Position numbers and translations under genes: made by a program. This document shows, piece by piece, positions 26,485 to 39,116 of a DNA stretch of 64,000 nt. The number at the start of each line of letters is the position of its first letter. Within the stretch, counting starts at the first letter, position 1. The stretch comes from Verpa conica (lineage: Eukaryota > Ascomycota > Pezizomycetes > Pezizales > Morchellaceae). Below the pieces are notes generated by a model that saw only the letters and a program-made list of their open reading frames with translations, was not told the DNA's origin and searched no databases. Where the stretch lies: positions 1,302,001 to 1,366,000 of the forward strand of contig JAUFSD010000019.1 of NCBI GenBank assembly GCA_033030425.1, given 5' to 3'.

Positions 26485-27231
26485 GAGTAATAGTTTGGGA
26501 GAATTTCATGGGAACCCCGGAGGTTATGGAAAGAAGGGATAATGAGGACTCGAAATATTGTACTTTTATTTGTTAGTTATTCGAGTGATTGACGCGATGT
26601 GGATTTTTTGTTAATATCTTATTTGGCTTTTGAGAACTGGTAATGTTAAAATATAAAGCATTGGTTTTAATGGTCTCTTTACTAGATTGGTAGGTTGCAC
26701 ATAAATCTTTGTATAACAATAGTTCCTGGGTTCAATTCTGGCTAAACTTGATAAAGTGCCCATCTAAATGTCGAATTTATGGACACCGTTTTTAGCCCAC
26801 CCCAGTACCTCTACGGGCTCATTGCCGGCCTTTTGAAAAATGCCCTGCAGTAATAACATCAGAGTTCCTGATCGATCTACACTTCAGGAGTAGCCGGTTT
26901 AATGTAATCCGATCGTACCCCGCATTTCGCCTGCTACGGGGCCTTGGCGTGAGCAGCTTCGACGGTCCTTACCGGCGCCAAAGTACGCTCTGGCTTGTGA
27001 TGGATGATCCTTTAGGTACATTTCCGGGTATAGGGTGATTGTAATTCGGGAGGAAAATAGGACGATAATTACGCCGGGTTTGAATGAATACATTGTTTTC
27101 CACAGGGATCGCCTCCGGTGTATTTTCCGAAATGCCGAAACGATATATATGCTGGTACCTGTATAAATACCTTATTCTTGGGCAGTGTCCACCACTTTAA
27201 AGAGAATTAACGAAGCATCTTTCAAGAAATA
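26485..27231. other. Intergenic between surface protein and GH88 gene
   Basis: No gene. This holds the 3' end of the surface protein and the GH88 promoter. A stretch near 26690-26755 faintly resembles a tRNA B-box (GGTTCAATTC) but lacks a pairing acceptor stem. Confidence 0.55.
27162..27168 (+). promoter_or_regulatory. TATA box of the GH88 gene
   Basis: TATAAAT lies 64 bases before the ATG at 27232, within an otherwise mixed-composition stretch. Position and match make it a good core promoter candidate. Confidence 0.5.
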
Positions 27232-28880
27232 ATGTATTTCCTCCGAGCTGCTGTGGTGGCCATTGCGCTCCAACTTTCTGGTGTAAGACTCAATTAAGCC
27301 CTCTGAAGATCCTTAAATAACACTTTCACTGACATTCGTTTAGCTTGCAAACGGTGATGTTATTGAGGGTATGTGCTTGTGTTAGGTGGAGAAGGCATGG
27401 ACTAAGAATTATTAGATCGTATACTCGCCAAGATCTATGGGGTAGCTACTAAGGGCAAGACGAATGGTCAAATAGTAAGGATCTGGTAGTACTCGGGAAT
27501 TAGAATACTGCTGACCAGTAATAAAAAGCCAACACCCACTGGATGGCCGGAATATGTAAGCGAATTCTTGAGTAATATTCGGATCAATTCACTGAAGCCC
27601 TTTCTAGGTAGTTGGCACCGCAACCTCGTACTCCTACAAATACTCCGGGGATTGGACAGTTGGTTTCTTCCCTGGTTCAATCTGGCTACTCTACCAAAGA
27701 TCCCTCAGTAGGACTCTCAAGGTCACTTCTGCAGAGTTGCTTTCTCTCGCGCGAACGTGGCAAGCACCACTCCGATACAATAAAGATCGCACAGATACAC
27801 ACGACTTAGGATTCATGATCAATGACTGTTTCGGGTGGGATGCAAACTTGACGGGAAATCAGACAGCCAGGGAAACAGTCAGAGATGCTGCTGTTAGCTT
27901 GAGCAAAAGGTACAATTCAGTCACGAAAACGATTAGAAGTTGGGGATCAATTTCGGACACTGGTAGTTTTACTGTTATCATTGATAACATGATGAGTCTG
28001 TATACCCTCTCAATAGCACCCTGCTTTCCAATTATTAATATATTTCTTATACATCGCAGATCTAGGAATGCTTTACTGGGCAGCTCAACAATTTGGTAAT
28101 CAGACACTTGCTGATATTGCCACGGCACATGCTACCGCAACTATGAACAACCACTTCCGTACTGATGGAAGCACCTGGCATGTTCTCAACTACGACCAAG
28201 TCACCGGCGCAGTGACTGCCAAATACACAAACCAAGGCTACTCGGACTCCTCGTGTTGGGCTAGAGGCCAAGCCTGGGCTATTTATGGTTTTGTGAGCGC
28301 GTATAGGTGGACCAAAAACACTGCATACCTTGACACTGCGGTTAAGGCTGCGGATTACTTCCTCGCTGGGCTTCCAGCTGACGGTGTCCCTTACTGGTAT
28401 GGTGGCTCTAATGGATTGCTGCTTAGTTAGATTTATTAGTATTTAAATACTAACCGAGGGAACAGGGATTTCAATGCGCCGGTTACTGGCCTCCGGGATA
28501 CTTCAGCCGGTACGATTGTTGCTAGTGGCCTTCTTTATCTTATCGAACAGGCACCTTCGTACAAAACGAAGTATCTCCAGCGGGCTATCGATCTTATCGA
28601 TGATACAATCGCGCTTAGTCAATCGCCTCCCGCTGTTTATACCGAAAGCCCTTTCACCGTGACAGATATTGGGTTTAATGCATTCCTTAGTGAGTGATAC
28701 TCTCAGGTCGATCTGATAATCCAAGGTTCTGGTTAACTAACTAGAGATATAGTGAACGGAACAATTGACAATAATCCGGCAAAGACGCACACTGACAGAA
28801 GCTCAAACACTGGACTCGTGTATGGAGACTATTATCTCATTGAAGCTCAGAACCGGTTGATTGGAATGGGATTGTTGTGA
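27232..28880 (+). CDS. Secreted GH88 unsaturated glucuronyl hydrolase
   Basis: Eight exons code for 412 residues: 27232-27282, 27344-27368, 27416-27474, 27529-27555, 27608-27995, 28060-28396, 28466-28689 and 28753-28880. All junctions are GT..AG and in phase. A signal peptide (MYFLRAAVVAIALQLSG) suggests secretion. Family landmarks are WTVGFFPGSIWLLYQ (~69-84), HDLGFMIN (~119-125), IIDNMMN (~178-184), STWHVLNYD, NQGYSDSSCWARGQAWAIYG, YWDFNAP and NTGLVYGDYY. By comparison with bacterial UGL, the catalytic pair would be the Asp of HDLGF (~120) and the Asp of IDNMMN (~180). GH88 enzymes hydrate and cleave unsaturated uronic acids from the ends of oligosaccharides produced by polysaccharide lyases. 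The exact substrate (pectin-, ulvan-, gellan- or alginate-derived) cannot be told here. The gene converges on a GH27 gene 513 bases away. Confidence 0.88.
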
Positions 28881-29393
28881 TTTACTGTGATATTGGTTGC
28901 AGGGCATTTCCCGCATAGATGCATATGTGGGATGTTAGTACTGTATTATTATATGTTGTATTAGAAAGAAAAATTGCTATAAACCTTATAGGTTTAAGTT
29001 AGTTGAAAATAGTATCACTACTACAACGAACATGCACGAGATTATAATAAGCTCGGTGTTATAGAAGGGGACGGTGAATTGAGCGGCATATGATTGAGAA
29101 CACAGGAATGTTCGCCTCCCATATTTACTGAAAAATCCCTACAATGAAGTTCAAAACATAATTATCCGCTGGGCATTGACCCTTGTGTCCGCTCTATATA
29201 TAAGTTGGCTTACTTGAAGTTTTATTATAACGCTTAAAGTAACAGCAAAAATCCTAAGGGCCCCCCCCCTAAAAGAAGTTTATAGAACTAATTGTTTGTA
29301 CATGAAATATATAAGTAATTTATACAGGCTGTCTAATACCACTGTATGCTCCTACTATGTAAGGCCCTATACACCGAGGCGGGAAGTGTATTA
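28881..29393. other. Short intergenic between convergent GH88 and GH27 genes
   Basis: Contains the 3' ends of both genes. There is a C tract at about 29261-29269. No gene or repeat was seen. Confidence 0.55.
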
Positions 29394-31398
29394 CTAGCAG
29401 GAACAACTGTCACCAACTACTATTGCTGCTGTATCATGTCTTGCTACCGTAGCCGTATACCTATTCCTGATACATCCAAGCTCCTCACCCGTCCAAGCAT
29501 TTACAACCTCGAAGCATCGTGAGCGACCGCGCAACTGCGGGATTTCAGACCACACTGCACTCTTTGACGTTGCAACCTCTATAGTGTTGAGCATCAGAAC
29601 AAGAGTACCGATTTTTGAGGCCCCGCTATAAAATTCAGCAGGATGGGTATCATTGTATGTCCAATCCTAGCGAGAGAGTTAGTTTTCGATGTTGCGATTA
29701 GAGATAAAGGTACGCAAGGGTGGAAAGATTGAGACATACGGGATTGATTCCCCATTTGTATGGCATTGCTGGTGCACCGTATTGGTCATCTTGGTTGAAT
29801 GCTAGTAGGTACGGATTCTTTAGGATTGCAACATTGTCGCTCGAGATTGTGTCAAGCTTTATAATTCCAATTCGTCAGTCCTGTTATCAAAGGAATCTAT
29901 GTTTAAAATGGCTGGGGTGGCTCATTACCGAGGTGCCTATCAGCAAGGGGCTCTTCATCGCAGCCCACAGCGCAAAGTGGGAGCGTGTTTCCTCAGGTGT
30001 GAGTTCACCATTGCCGACTGCCGTAGAATTAGTATTGGCGACCTTTAGTAATTATTATAGAATACGGAGTATGTACCTTCAAGCATATCCTAGAGGGTAA
30101 AAATTCATAGTTAGTTTCTGTGTACTATAATAGGTTGGTACCGTGGCTAAGAGGAATATTCTTACCATGTCATTGTGACCCCAGAAGTTAACGTAATTAA
30201 GACGAAAGCTGTTATAGTTGATAATATGGATGACCTCGCTCCACCAGGCTGAATCGATTAAGGGATGACAGTCAGCTTCTGAACTCGGTACGCCCAAGTA
30301 AGGCTGGGCTGAATTAAGGGAATACTCACGGAAAATATCGTCCGTCATTCTCCAACTATGGCCAATTTGCGTACCATAAGTTTCGATCTTCGCTTGGCCC
30401 CAGTTACAGATTGAGTATAAGATCACTCTATCTTGTTTAAGTAACGCATCTCGCATCCGGCTATACCTCAAAGCGGTACGTGAGGTAGACCAATCATAAC
30501 CGGCAGGCGCAACACCAGGATCGTTTACACAAGTACCGTTTGGTCCGGTTGGGTTGTTATAATCTGGGTGGCACCCATGGTATGGATCTCCCACCCAATA
30601 CTCGGAGGGAACATCGCAGTTGTCATATTTCAGGTCTATCCAGTTAGATATTGATTTCTCTTCGGCGCTAACGAGTTGAGGAAGGTCTATGTGTTTAGGG
30701 ACTTACAATCAATTCCCCATTCCGCCCACGCTTGCGCATCAGTATCCTCATAATACAAAGATCCAGGGTAGCCTCCACAAGTCGTCTTTCCGGCATCACT
30801 ATAGATACCAATCTTGAGGCCCATGCCATGGATCTTGTCCGCAGTCCCGGAGATACCATCGGGAAACTTAGTGAGGTCTGGCATTATCCGCCCACTTGTT
30901 GCATCTCTTCCTGACTTTATAGACCAACAATCGTCGACTAAAGATAACAGTTAGTTAAAACTAGCCTTACGAACTTGACGTAATGGTGAGGGTGCGGTAA
31001 TGCGCGGAGGCCGTTAGAGGGGAATAAACACCACACATACTATTTACATAGTTGTATCCAGCATCAGCGAGCCCGAGATCAACAAGTTTCTGCCCTGCTG
31101 TTAAGAACTTTGTTTCGTCGATATCGCATCGAAAAGCCTTAATTCATCGGAATTATATTAGAAGGGGCTCGTCCCAGTAACTAGTGGAAGTTGGAGCCAT
31201 ACATTCCAGGAGTTCCATCCCAACGCTGGTAACTTGCCCTATAAAATCCTTTACGTTAGTATGCTGTAGAGGTTGTGTCGACATAAACGGAAAGTCCAGG
31301 GCGTAACATACGGTTGATCCATCCTTACTAACTAATGCCGAAGTAATGGAACTGATAGAAGCTAAGATAGAAGCTCGAAGAAATTGTTTGGAATGCAT
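29394..31398 (-). CDS. Secreted alpha-galactosidase, GH27 (second copy, no CBM)
   Basis: Nine exons give 470 residues: 31398-31312, 31238-31203, 31137-31041, 30937-30707, 30635-30166, 30089-30077, 30017-29929, 29856-29740 and 29666-29394. The 13-nt sixth exon codes DMLE(V) and is needed to complete HNDMDMLEVGNGELT. A short signal peptide ([20 protein letters not shown]) is followed directly by the GH27 barrel ([17 protein letters not shown]). The nucleophile is the Asp of LKYDNC (~155) and the acid/base is the second Asp of WRMTDD (~250). A ~40-residue Cys-bearing insertion after the nucleophile strand ([13 protein letters not shown]... to GYDWSTS) marks the longer fungal GH27 subgroup and is absent from the paralogue at 13-15 kb. 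The C-terminal beta-domain ends [10 protein letters not shown]. The role is to release alpha-galactose from plant galactomannans or oligosaccharides. The substrate may differ from that of the CBM1 enzyme. Confidence 0.88.
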
Positions 31399-34300
31399 CT
31401 TGACGGAAGCTAATTTACTGACACCAGAACAAAGTTTGTTGACGTGAGTGAGGAACGCTCGCTTGACCTTATATATGTACACCAGTCCGTATGCGAGGTA
31501 GGTTCGGTCCTTTTTAGATACTTGTTTCTTGTATGGCTAGAATTCCGACTGTGCGGGTATGAGGAATTTACCAAGACCAAGGCATCAGGATCCCTTGCAT
31601 CATAATTTAACATATTGATCCTGTGCTTCCAAGGGATTAAATCTTTACCTTCCTTGTAACCCCAGATTTAACTAGGATAAAGTGCATCATACACACTCGG
31701 TTCAAAGTCCAAATGATGAAGATCACTCCGTTGTTGGTTGTGTATAACGGGGCACGGAGCCGGTGAGGGCTAGGGCTGAGTATCTTGGTGTTGAAGTTAA
31801 ATGCACGTGGCGTGGCTTCTCTACGGAGAAAATTCCGAGTGTAGCTTGACCTCCGTGGGATCTACAATACTGACCCCGCCGGGCCACAGTGTGTACCTTG
31901 GATGTGCCTGTTTATTTTAGTTGTTTCGTTGAAGAGGCCGCCACCTCTAGCATGTAGGGCGCCAAGGTTGAAGATGGTCACCATGCATTATTGGTGAATT
32001 TACCCTGTAGATTCTATCCGAATAATGCATATGCACCTATACATCTGATTAGTTTTGAGCATGAGTTCAAGAATGTTACAGCCTTGTACGCTTCATAAGA
32101 TCATCCAATAGTTGCCATTTTATTCTGAAGAGCAATTTACTGATCAATAGGGGTTGTGTTGTCTGATGCGCTTAGTCTAGGCGCCAGATATTGCAATTAA
32201 CGGTTGTAGCTCCGGGGTTTCTCGTTTAGTGGTTACGGGTCCCCCGCGAGATACCAGGGGGCGGTCTGGCATTCACTTACTCATTGGATTAAAGTTATCA
32301 GACGACATGGCGGGGTTTGGGTCTGTGTACGTTTTCTATTCTCTCCTCGCAATTTTACTTTACAAACATAGATCCTGTTTAGGTAGTGATTGAGGAACAC
32401 ATAAGGAGGTTCCGTATGTATGTAGAAGAATAAAAATAGCAGAATGCCCCTGAATAGAGGCTCACTACAAATGATATACAGGAGGAAGATTGATTTGGAT
32501 CAGTAGGATCGCCAGTCATGTCTTAGGCAACGTGTGAGACAGTTAAACCTAAAGCTGATCATATAAAAGCAAGCAACTGTAATTAACATATTAGAAGAAC
32601 AGTATATGAGACTGCGCGGGAAAATAGAATGAAACTTGGGCCGCGCCAACACATTCTGTCTTTAAGGACTAGTTAGTTCTGATCGGAGTTGGATATATAA
32701 TTACTCAACTATTATATTGCCGACACCCCAGTCGGGTTGTTACCTAAATACCATTATCATTTACAGCTATAAGTAACCCAGCACAGTCGAGCTATGTCAC
32801 AAGGGTGTATGCTGATAAGGCGATTTAGTTTTTAATATTAATTAACGCGCGCATGCTCAGCCCTAATACGGTGTACGCTCTAACCCCACCTCATAGTCAC
32901 TCACATGTAGGTATTTACTTTCAAGGTTTTTGCTCGTAATTCTGCATGAGCAAGTCCTGAATATTTAAGGTTTATCCTTGATGCGAACTTCCTTCGATCG
33001 CTAGTTTACACTTGGACTACATTTAATATCTAAGGCATGATACTAAAACCCCTCCGCCCTGTTCAGTAGAAGATTTATTTCCTTTCAAATATGATTTTCG
33101 CTCAACCTATGACGTCTATGCATGGGTACGTGGCGCCGGGTACATGCATGTAGTTAAAGTCAACCTTCAAGAGATGAGGGCGTGTGACAGGGCCCACCCC
33201 CAGGGAATGCGGGGTTTCCGGCAAAATCAAGTGTGGGAGGGAACCTTAGAGCGGCCTGCGAATTTAGATTACCGCTTTAAAAGATTAAATACTGTTACTC
33301 GCTTCAGTTCAAACTAGGCAGCTGTTATACTGATATTCCCTGAGTGGTGACGAGAGTTCTACCTATATATTTACCTATTAGTGCATATCAAGTAGCGTGC
33401 TCGCCCCTAATTAGCCTCAAGAAATAATAACTGACCGTTCCGAGCCTGGCTGCTTTGAAGTTCCTCTCGCACTACATGATGTTAATGTAACCGATCCGGC
33501 ATAATGTACAAACTTGTAAGAACCTGTAGGATCACAAGCACATGTCTTCGTGATCAAGCTTTAAAAAGTTCAAGCCTTACGTAGTTTTACAGAGCTGTAT
33601 AATCCTAGCCTAGTTACACAAGATCATATATGGGCTAGCACACTGGGGATCTTTGTACAACCTTCTATACTTGACCTTTGCAGAGAACGCGGTGTATTAC
33701 CGAGGGTAATGATCACGTGAAGTTAAAAAGGACTCTATTGTACTTTCCGAAGGCATACTCATCGATAAAGGCTTTAGAAGGGCAGGTACCCCTAGGCTAA
33801 CAACTTATAGTACTGTCCAATATCGCTTAGATTAAGGTATATGATATACCCCATGAGGTACCTTTTCCTAATTATTATTATCTTACAAATTGTTAAGCAC
33901 CCTTGCCTCGGATCGTGTGCTACTATTATGTATTCAACTACTATATTTTTCTCACTTTAATAATCTCTGTACGCACCCCATGATCTCATTTGAGCGGGAG
34001 AGTGAGTTTCTCGAGTCGTTTAATTCTCATGCCATTATACTGAAAGGAGAAAACACTCCGGCTGCCTCTCGCACAAGCATTTCAAAAGGGGCTCTAAACA
34101 CTTGGTTTATAGCGGGGTAGTATTGGGCAGGTGCCAGGCGTAAGGAGACTCTCCGCTCATACCACGATGCGGCAGAGGGGTTTTATTGTGATATCCGTAG
34201 TAAGACATACATAATTTGACATTATTGATTAAGGTTGCCAAGACAAAGTTCTGGGTCGCGTAGCGCAATTTCCCGCACGGTGGCTTTCCCGCCCCTAACC

Positions 34301-37300
34301 AAGGTAGCCATAGCGATCTTCAGGATTAGGGTTTCTGAAGTTGTAATCGGACATATGGCACCTGCCAGTGCTTTTGAGGCCATAGCCGAAAAAAACAATT
34401 CCCTCCCCTAGTTCCTGATAAAGAACGCTCGGATGTTTAAAGCTGAAATAAAATGGGTGTAATAGCGCACCAGGCTATATGAATTACAAACTAAACCTTG
34501 ATGGCACTCTAAATATTCTATTAGTATAGAGTAGCTCGAATATAATCCTGGCCAATGCGCCCTGAGCCGTACCTGCATAGAGGATTTTATAAACGCCATC
34601 CTGCTGCGCATTCAGTACCTGTAAAAGCCTAAGGCATCGGAATACCCTTGCTGCATGGCATATAGGTAATTAGTGGAACGGTAGGCTCGGAAGCGCAGGC
34701 AGAGGGTCTTTATTCATGTCTGGTAAGAGAAAAACGTGGCTTATTCAGCGTCTTGTGGTGTTGTAAATTAGGTACATCAAGGCTAGAAGCAATGGACTGG
34801 AACGCGGTTGTATATAGTGATTTTTTGATTGCATCTTATGTTTGTTACCAGAGTGTACACTGAAGAAATAGGCTGTTATAAATTGCATGTAAGTATTTCG
34901 TGCGGGGCTGTATTTGTGGGCCAGGGATATAGAAGCGGTTTTGGATGGAATTTTAGAAGCCTTTGTTATTTCTTTCATTAAAACATATATATGATCACCA
35001 ATGCTAGAGTTAGATGATTATGTATCTCCAGTGGGGTGATAAAAAGTGCCTCTAGCATATATTGACCAGTGATATTTAGATTTTCTATGCAGATGAAATA
35101 TCACCCTTCCTAAGACTTTTATTATAGTAATGGCCCTTTTTAGCGAATCCGATAACAGATGTTGAAACTGTCTGGCCTATTTAATGATTTGGGCTAGACC
35201 GGCGCTCTTTTAGACGTATCGGGCCGGTCTATACTACAGTAATTAATGATCTAGTATAATCTGAGCTAGGCTAATATTTAGACCGGCTCGGATCAGATCA
35301 ACCACTGATTATTAGCGACGAGATACTGTCGGCATGAAGAAGAGTTCATCTCAGGATCTCGGGTGAACGTTCCGTGAGACTTCCGGCTAGATAATACTCC
35401 ACTTATCCTTATAATACCTGAAATTACGTAAGAATAACCTATTCTCTTTCATCTATACGAGTTTATATAGAATCAATAGAGCACGAAATAGGAGAGATTG
35501 GCTTGGTCGGCTGTTTCTTATGTGATCTGGTCTAGGTAGGTGGGTAACCTTGGAATGGTCTATTTGCGGCTTATATAGTCTAATAAATAACGTAATTTTA
35601 GCAGGGTTTCTTCTATATGTAATGTATCCACGGAGGCCTCTTAGAAAGACTTTTATCGAAGATCGATAATGATTCCTTTAATCAAGTTCTTTTATTGGTC
35701 GAGAAACTCGGGGAGGATAGGTAGAAAGGTTTTTAAGAACCCATGATGAATCTTCTAATAGAATTTCTCTATAGGCAACTCGAGGGGAAGAAGTCTTTTT
35801 CTCCCTCTTTTATCCTTTTCCTCCAAGCTATTTTAGCTCCCCCTTCAAACTACGTCACTCATGACTAATCAGTTCAGGTCTTTCTCCCCCTCTTGTAAGC
35901 CAAGGCACGCTCGAAGGCAAGTGACGCATGAGATTACATGTATGATTTTGATTAAAGATAGTGAAGTAGCTACATCTGAGTGATTTCTTTTATGGCACGT
36001 GATTTACTCCCGTGATACCTCTTTTATCTTTTCCTCTAGCTCCTAACCTACGTCATCAATGACTAATCAATACCGTTTCCTAGTAGGTAAACATCCGAAG
36101 ATTGTGGAGTAAGTAGACCATCACTTCTGTAGACCAGCCACTCTACAAATACCAAAATGCTTGTTATCTGCAAAATATCAGATTATTATATTTGTCAACT
36201 TAATATTTAGAGTAACTAACTGCTTCTAGTGATAGTTATAGTTGGCGCACCTTGATTTTTGTATATAGGCGAAAATACAACAAAGCCAGTCGGGATCCAA
36301 CTGTCAGGTGCCTAGTAGCGAGAAACTCCTCTAGGTATAGAAGCGGAATATTTGACCTTTTTCATGTTTATGTCGGGGGTGAGAATAATTCCCCCGTCTT
36401 TATTTCCGTTTTTACCTCTAGTGTATTAGTAGACGGGAGAGTAGCAGGCAGGACGATTCCTAGGCTGTAGCGTAGAGGTTTTAAAAATGCAACTGCTGTA
36501 GTCGCCGTGCTGCCTGGAGGTAAAACGGTACAAGGAAATCTGTTGCTAGAGAACAAGGTTGATTCTAATCGTGCCTGCTGATAGTGGTAAATATTCATAA
36601 ATTCATGCCTGCTGAAGAGCCAAAGCTTATATAGCATGATGAACATCATTTGCGTCTTTGCATCCATAGTTTGTCTCGTATATTCAGATAATGTTACTAT
36701 TAGTTATAAATAAACTGATGTATGGGCCGTTAGTAAAATATTCTAGGATTGGCTGTACCCTTTTGAAGGCCTGCTGTTTTTTTTGTTTTTTTCTGTTTTC
36801 ATCAATAAGCAGGAATGCCTGGTATCGTATATGTGCGCTGATAGTATATCGAGTGGATCACCAGCGGCAATAGGTCACCGCGACATATACTTTACGTATG
36901 TTATCATAAGTAGCCCTGCCAGCTCCTAGGAGGTTGTGTATCGAGGGACTAGAATAACCGGGCATGAGCCTTAATACTATTTCTGAGTCTGAGATTCTAT
37001 ATAGCTATAGATTGACGGTAGGGTACTTCTAATGAAATAAAAATCCTATCGAGTGCCTCTCCTTCCGTTAGTAAGTAAAACACTTCATCTAGCGAGATTC
37101 GTTATAGTACCTGTATCAATAGAATCTCCCGGGCGCTTTCCGCCTGAGTATGGTTTTAGTTGGGTGCGGCTTGTTCCTTCGCGCTTCGATTACATACATT
37201 TCGGTCACAAAGGACGTAGATAGCGGACCGCTACATTATTCCCGTATTTTGTTAATAAGGAGTTAATTTAAAGTCCGTAACTATGAATAGTATAGAAACT

Positions 37301-38279
37301 CCGTATAGTCATAGTAGGTAGTTTTTTTTTGATGTAGGAGTGTATTATCCCACTCGCGGGTGATTGGAGTCAGAGGTTGATTTGGGGCTGATCAGCTCCC
37401 TTTTGGACTGATCGGGCTGGTTCGCACCATAGGAATCTGTGGGCTGATCTGGATCTGGGCTAGAGCGGTTCTTAGACTGGCCCAAGTCAACCTCAGTTTG
37501 GAGAACACGGGTGGATTGAGTATATATAAATGTCATGCCAACTATTATAAGGTCTGAGGTAGTTTTAATAACGGAGTCAAGGGGATGAAAAGGAGTTAGG
37601 TATGGCAGAGCCTATGATGGTGGGGTAATACCACGGGGCCTTTAGTGATGTGGGTGTCTGTTCTTTGATGGATGAGGTGGGAAGAGAAAGCTGTAGTCTG
37701 CCTATATAGTCGCGAGTGTGATCTGATGACTCATCCATCGAGGGGGCTTTAGGAGAGTACCTAGGTGGATACAGGTCATGAAACATCAAAGTGAGGTTCT
37801 AGGAGAGGATAGTTCGTGTATCATTAAACGAGTAAGTCCCCACGTACTGTAAGTTTGTAGAAATTGGGCTGTATCTTGAAGACTGGGTGAAGCCGGAGGT
37901 CTAGAGGCGGAATTATGGGTATCTCAATGAGGACCATGACTCTAGAATTTGAAATCTAAAGGATCTCATAAGGGGTAAATATGTATATCAGAACTATAGT
38001 AACTCCGTGAAGGTACCAGAGCCCCCCAGGGAAGGATATCTAGAAACTTTTAGAAAGCTCTAGACTGACGAGTGATAATTCATGATTCTGTCATAAAGCA
38101 TGTGAAGAGAAAGTACGCAAAAACACTGCCGTGGAAGATATTTGGTAAATATTTTAATGGCAAAGCTGCTGATGTAACTTCTCTTCTGTTTAGGATACAT
38201 TGGGCAGATGATACTGCTCATGGGGGCTTGGGGGAACAATATTTCATATCGCCAGAGATGCTATGCGACCTATAACTAC
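31399..38279. other. Long gene-poor AT-rich block with repeat remnants
   Basis: About 6.9 kb without a credible gene. Traces of old repeats are visible. The 9-mer TAGACCGGC occurs at 35195-35203 and 35279-35287, with its reverse complement at 35223-35231. A diverged direct repeat (CTCTTTTATC ... CTACGTCA ... TGACTAATCA) occurs near 35801-35870 and 36017-36068. On the minus strand between about 38000 and 37350, broken translations (PL-stop-DPLDFKF; a Pro/Ser/Gln linker QTEVDLGQSKNRSSPD) weakly recall the integrase-RT linker of a Ty1/copia element, riddled with stops. I regard the latter as suggestive only. Confidence 0.4.
31468..31475 (-). promoter_or_regulatory. TATA box of the second GH27 gene
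   Basis: TATATAAG read on the minus strand, about 70 bases before the ATG at 31398. Confidence 0.45.
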
Positions 38280-39116
38280 TCACGTCCTCGTCTTCAAGAC
38301 ATAGAACCTCTCATGACCTTCACCCTCTCTAATAACCTCCTTAATTTCCAACCCCGCATCCTCAACACCCTGCTTAAACCCCCCCTCATCAAACATCCTC
38401 AAACTCCACTTCAACTCCTCCTTCCAAGCCCTCTCCCCACCATCCTCTGCATAAAACTCAACACTAAACGTATCCGTCCTAACATTCTTCTCACTATTCC
38501 ACACAACGGTAGTCGGTGACTTTATCCACCACCCCTTCTGCGGGCCCTCGCTACAGATAAGCTTAAGCGGGGCTTCATACTCCGGCTCCACACTCTCCGA
38601 CGCCCCCTTTCCCGGAATACACTCTGTCAACACACTCACCACCGCAACCCCAGTGTCAGGCCTAAGAACCTTCTTCGCCTCCTTCAAGAACAGCAGTGTT
38701 TCCTCCTGCTCCGTTAGGTGTCCAATTGACCCTGCCGAGAACACTATCATGTCCACACACCCTATATCCTCATCCTCAAGTACCCCCGAGAAGTTTGTTG
38801 CTGAGGCAGTCTTCCATTCAACGTTTCCGCCGCCGCCGGGGTGGGTTTCTGCGGCTCGGGCGAGCATGGCGGGGGAGTGGTCGATGCCGTAGAGCTTTGC
38901 ATGTGGGAGGTGTGGAGTGAGGGACTTGAGAACCCGGCCGGTGCCGGTGCAGAGGTCGATGATGGTGGGGTTTGGGGAGGTGAGCTGGGACAGGTAGGTG
39001 GGGGTGTCGGTGGACGTGGTTCCGAAGAGGTGGGAGACCCAGGTGTCGTAGAAGTGGGGGTAGTTGGTGGAGGTGTAGGCGTAGGAGGTTGAGTGGGTTG
39101 ATATTTGACTGTCCAT
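38280..39116 (-). CDS. Class I SAM-dependent methyltransferase, substrate unknown
   Basis: One uninterrupted exon of 278 residues with ATG at 39116. Motif I, the SAM-binding glycine loop, is TIIDLCTGTGRVL (~51-63). The acidic residue ending strand 2 is in LYGIDHSPAMLARA. Motif post-I/II appears as CVDMIVFSAGSIGHL, and motif III as AKKVLRPDTGVAVVSV. The C-terminal half has alternating beta strands and a FDEGGFKQGVEDAGLEIKEV segment typical of small-molecule methyltransferases of the UbiE/Methyltransf_25 type. There is no signal peptide, so it is cytosolic. The gene is single-exon and distinctly GC-rich compared with its AT-rich surroundings. Its nearest neighbour on the same strand is a chorismate mutase 1.6 kb upstream. 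A shared pathway is possible but nothing in the sequence proves it. Confidence 0.85.
   Translation of the reverse strand: MDSQISTHSTSYAYTSTNYPHFYDTWVSHLFGTTSTDTPTYLSQLTSPNPTIIDLCTGTGRVLKSLTPHLPHAKLYGIDHSPAMLARAAETHPGGGGNVEWKTASATNFSGVLEDEDIGCVDMIVFSAGSIGHLTEQEETLLFLKEAKKVLRPDTGVAVVSVLTECIPGKGASESVEPEYEAPLKLICSEGPQKGWWIKSPTTVVWNSEKNVRTDTFSVEFYAEDGGERAWKEELKWSLRMFDEGGFKQGVEDAGLEIKEVIREGEGHERFYVLKTRT

Noticed and set aside
26690..26760. Possible tRNA (B-box-like GGTTCAATTC)
   Set aside because: No matching acceptor stem, D-arm or anticodon loop could be folded.
37350..38050. Ty1/copia integrase-RT linker relic on the minus strand
   Set aside because: Only short, stop-ridden similarities (DP, KF, Pro/Ser/Gln linker). 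No reverse transcriptase motif was found nearby, so it is not reported as a mobile element.
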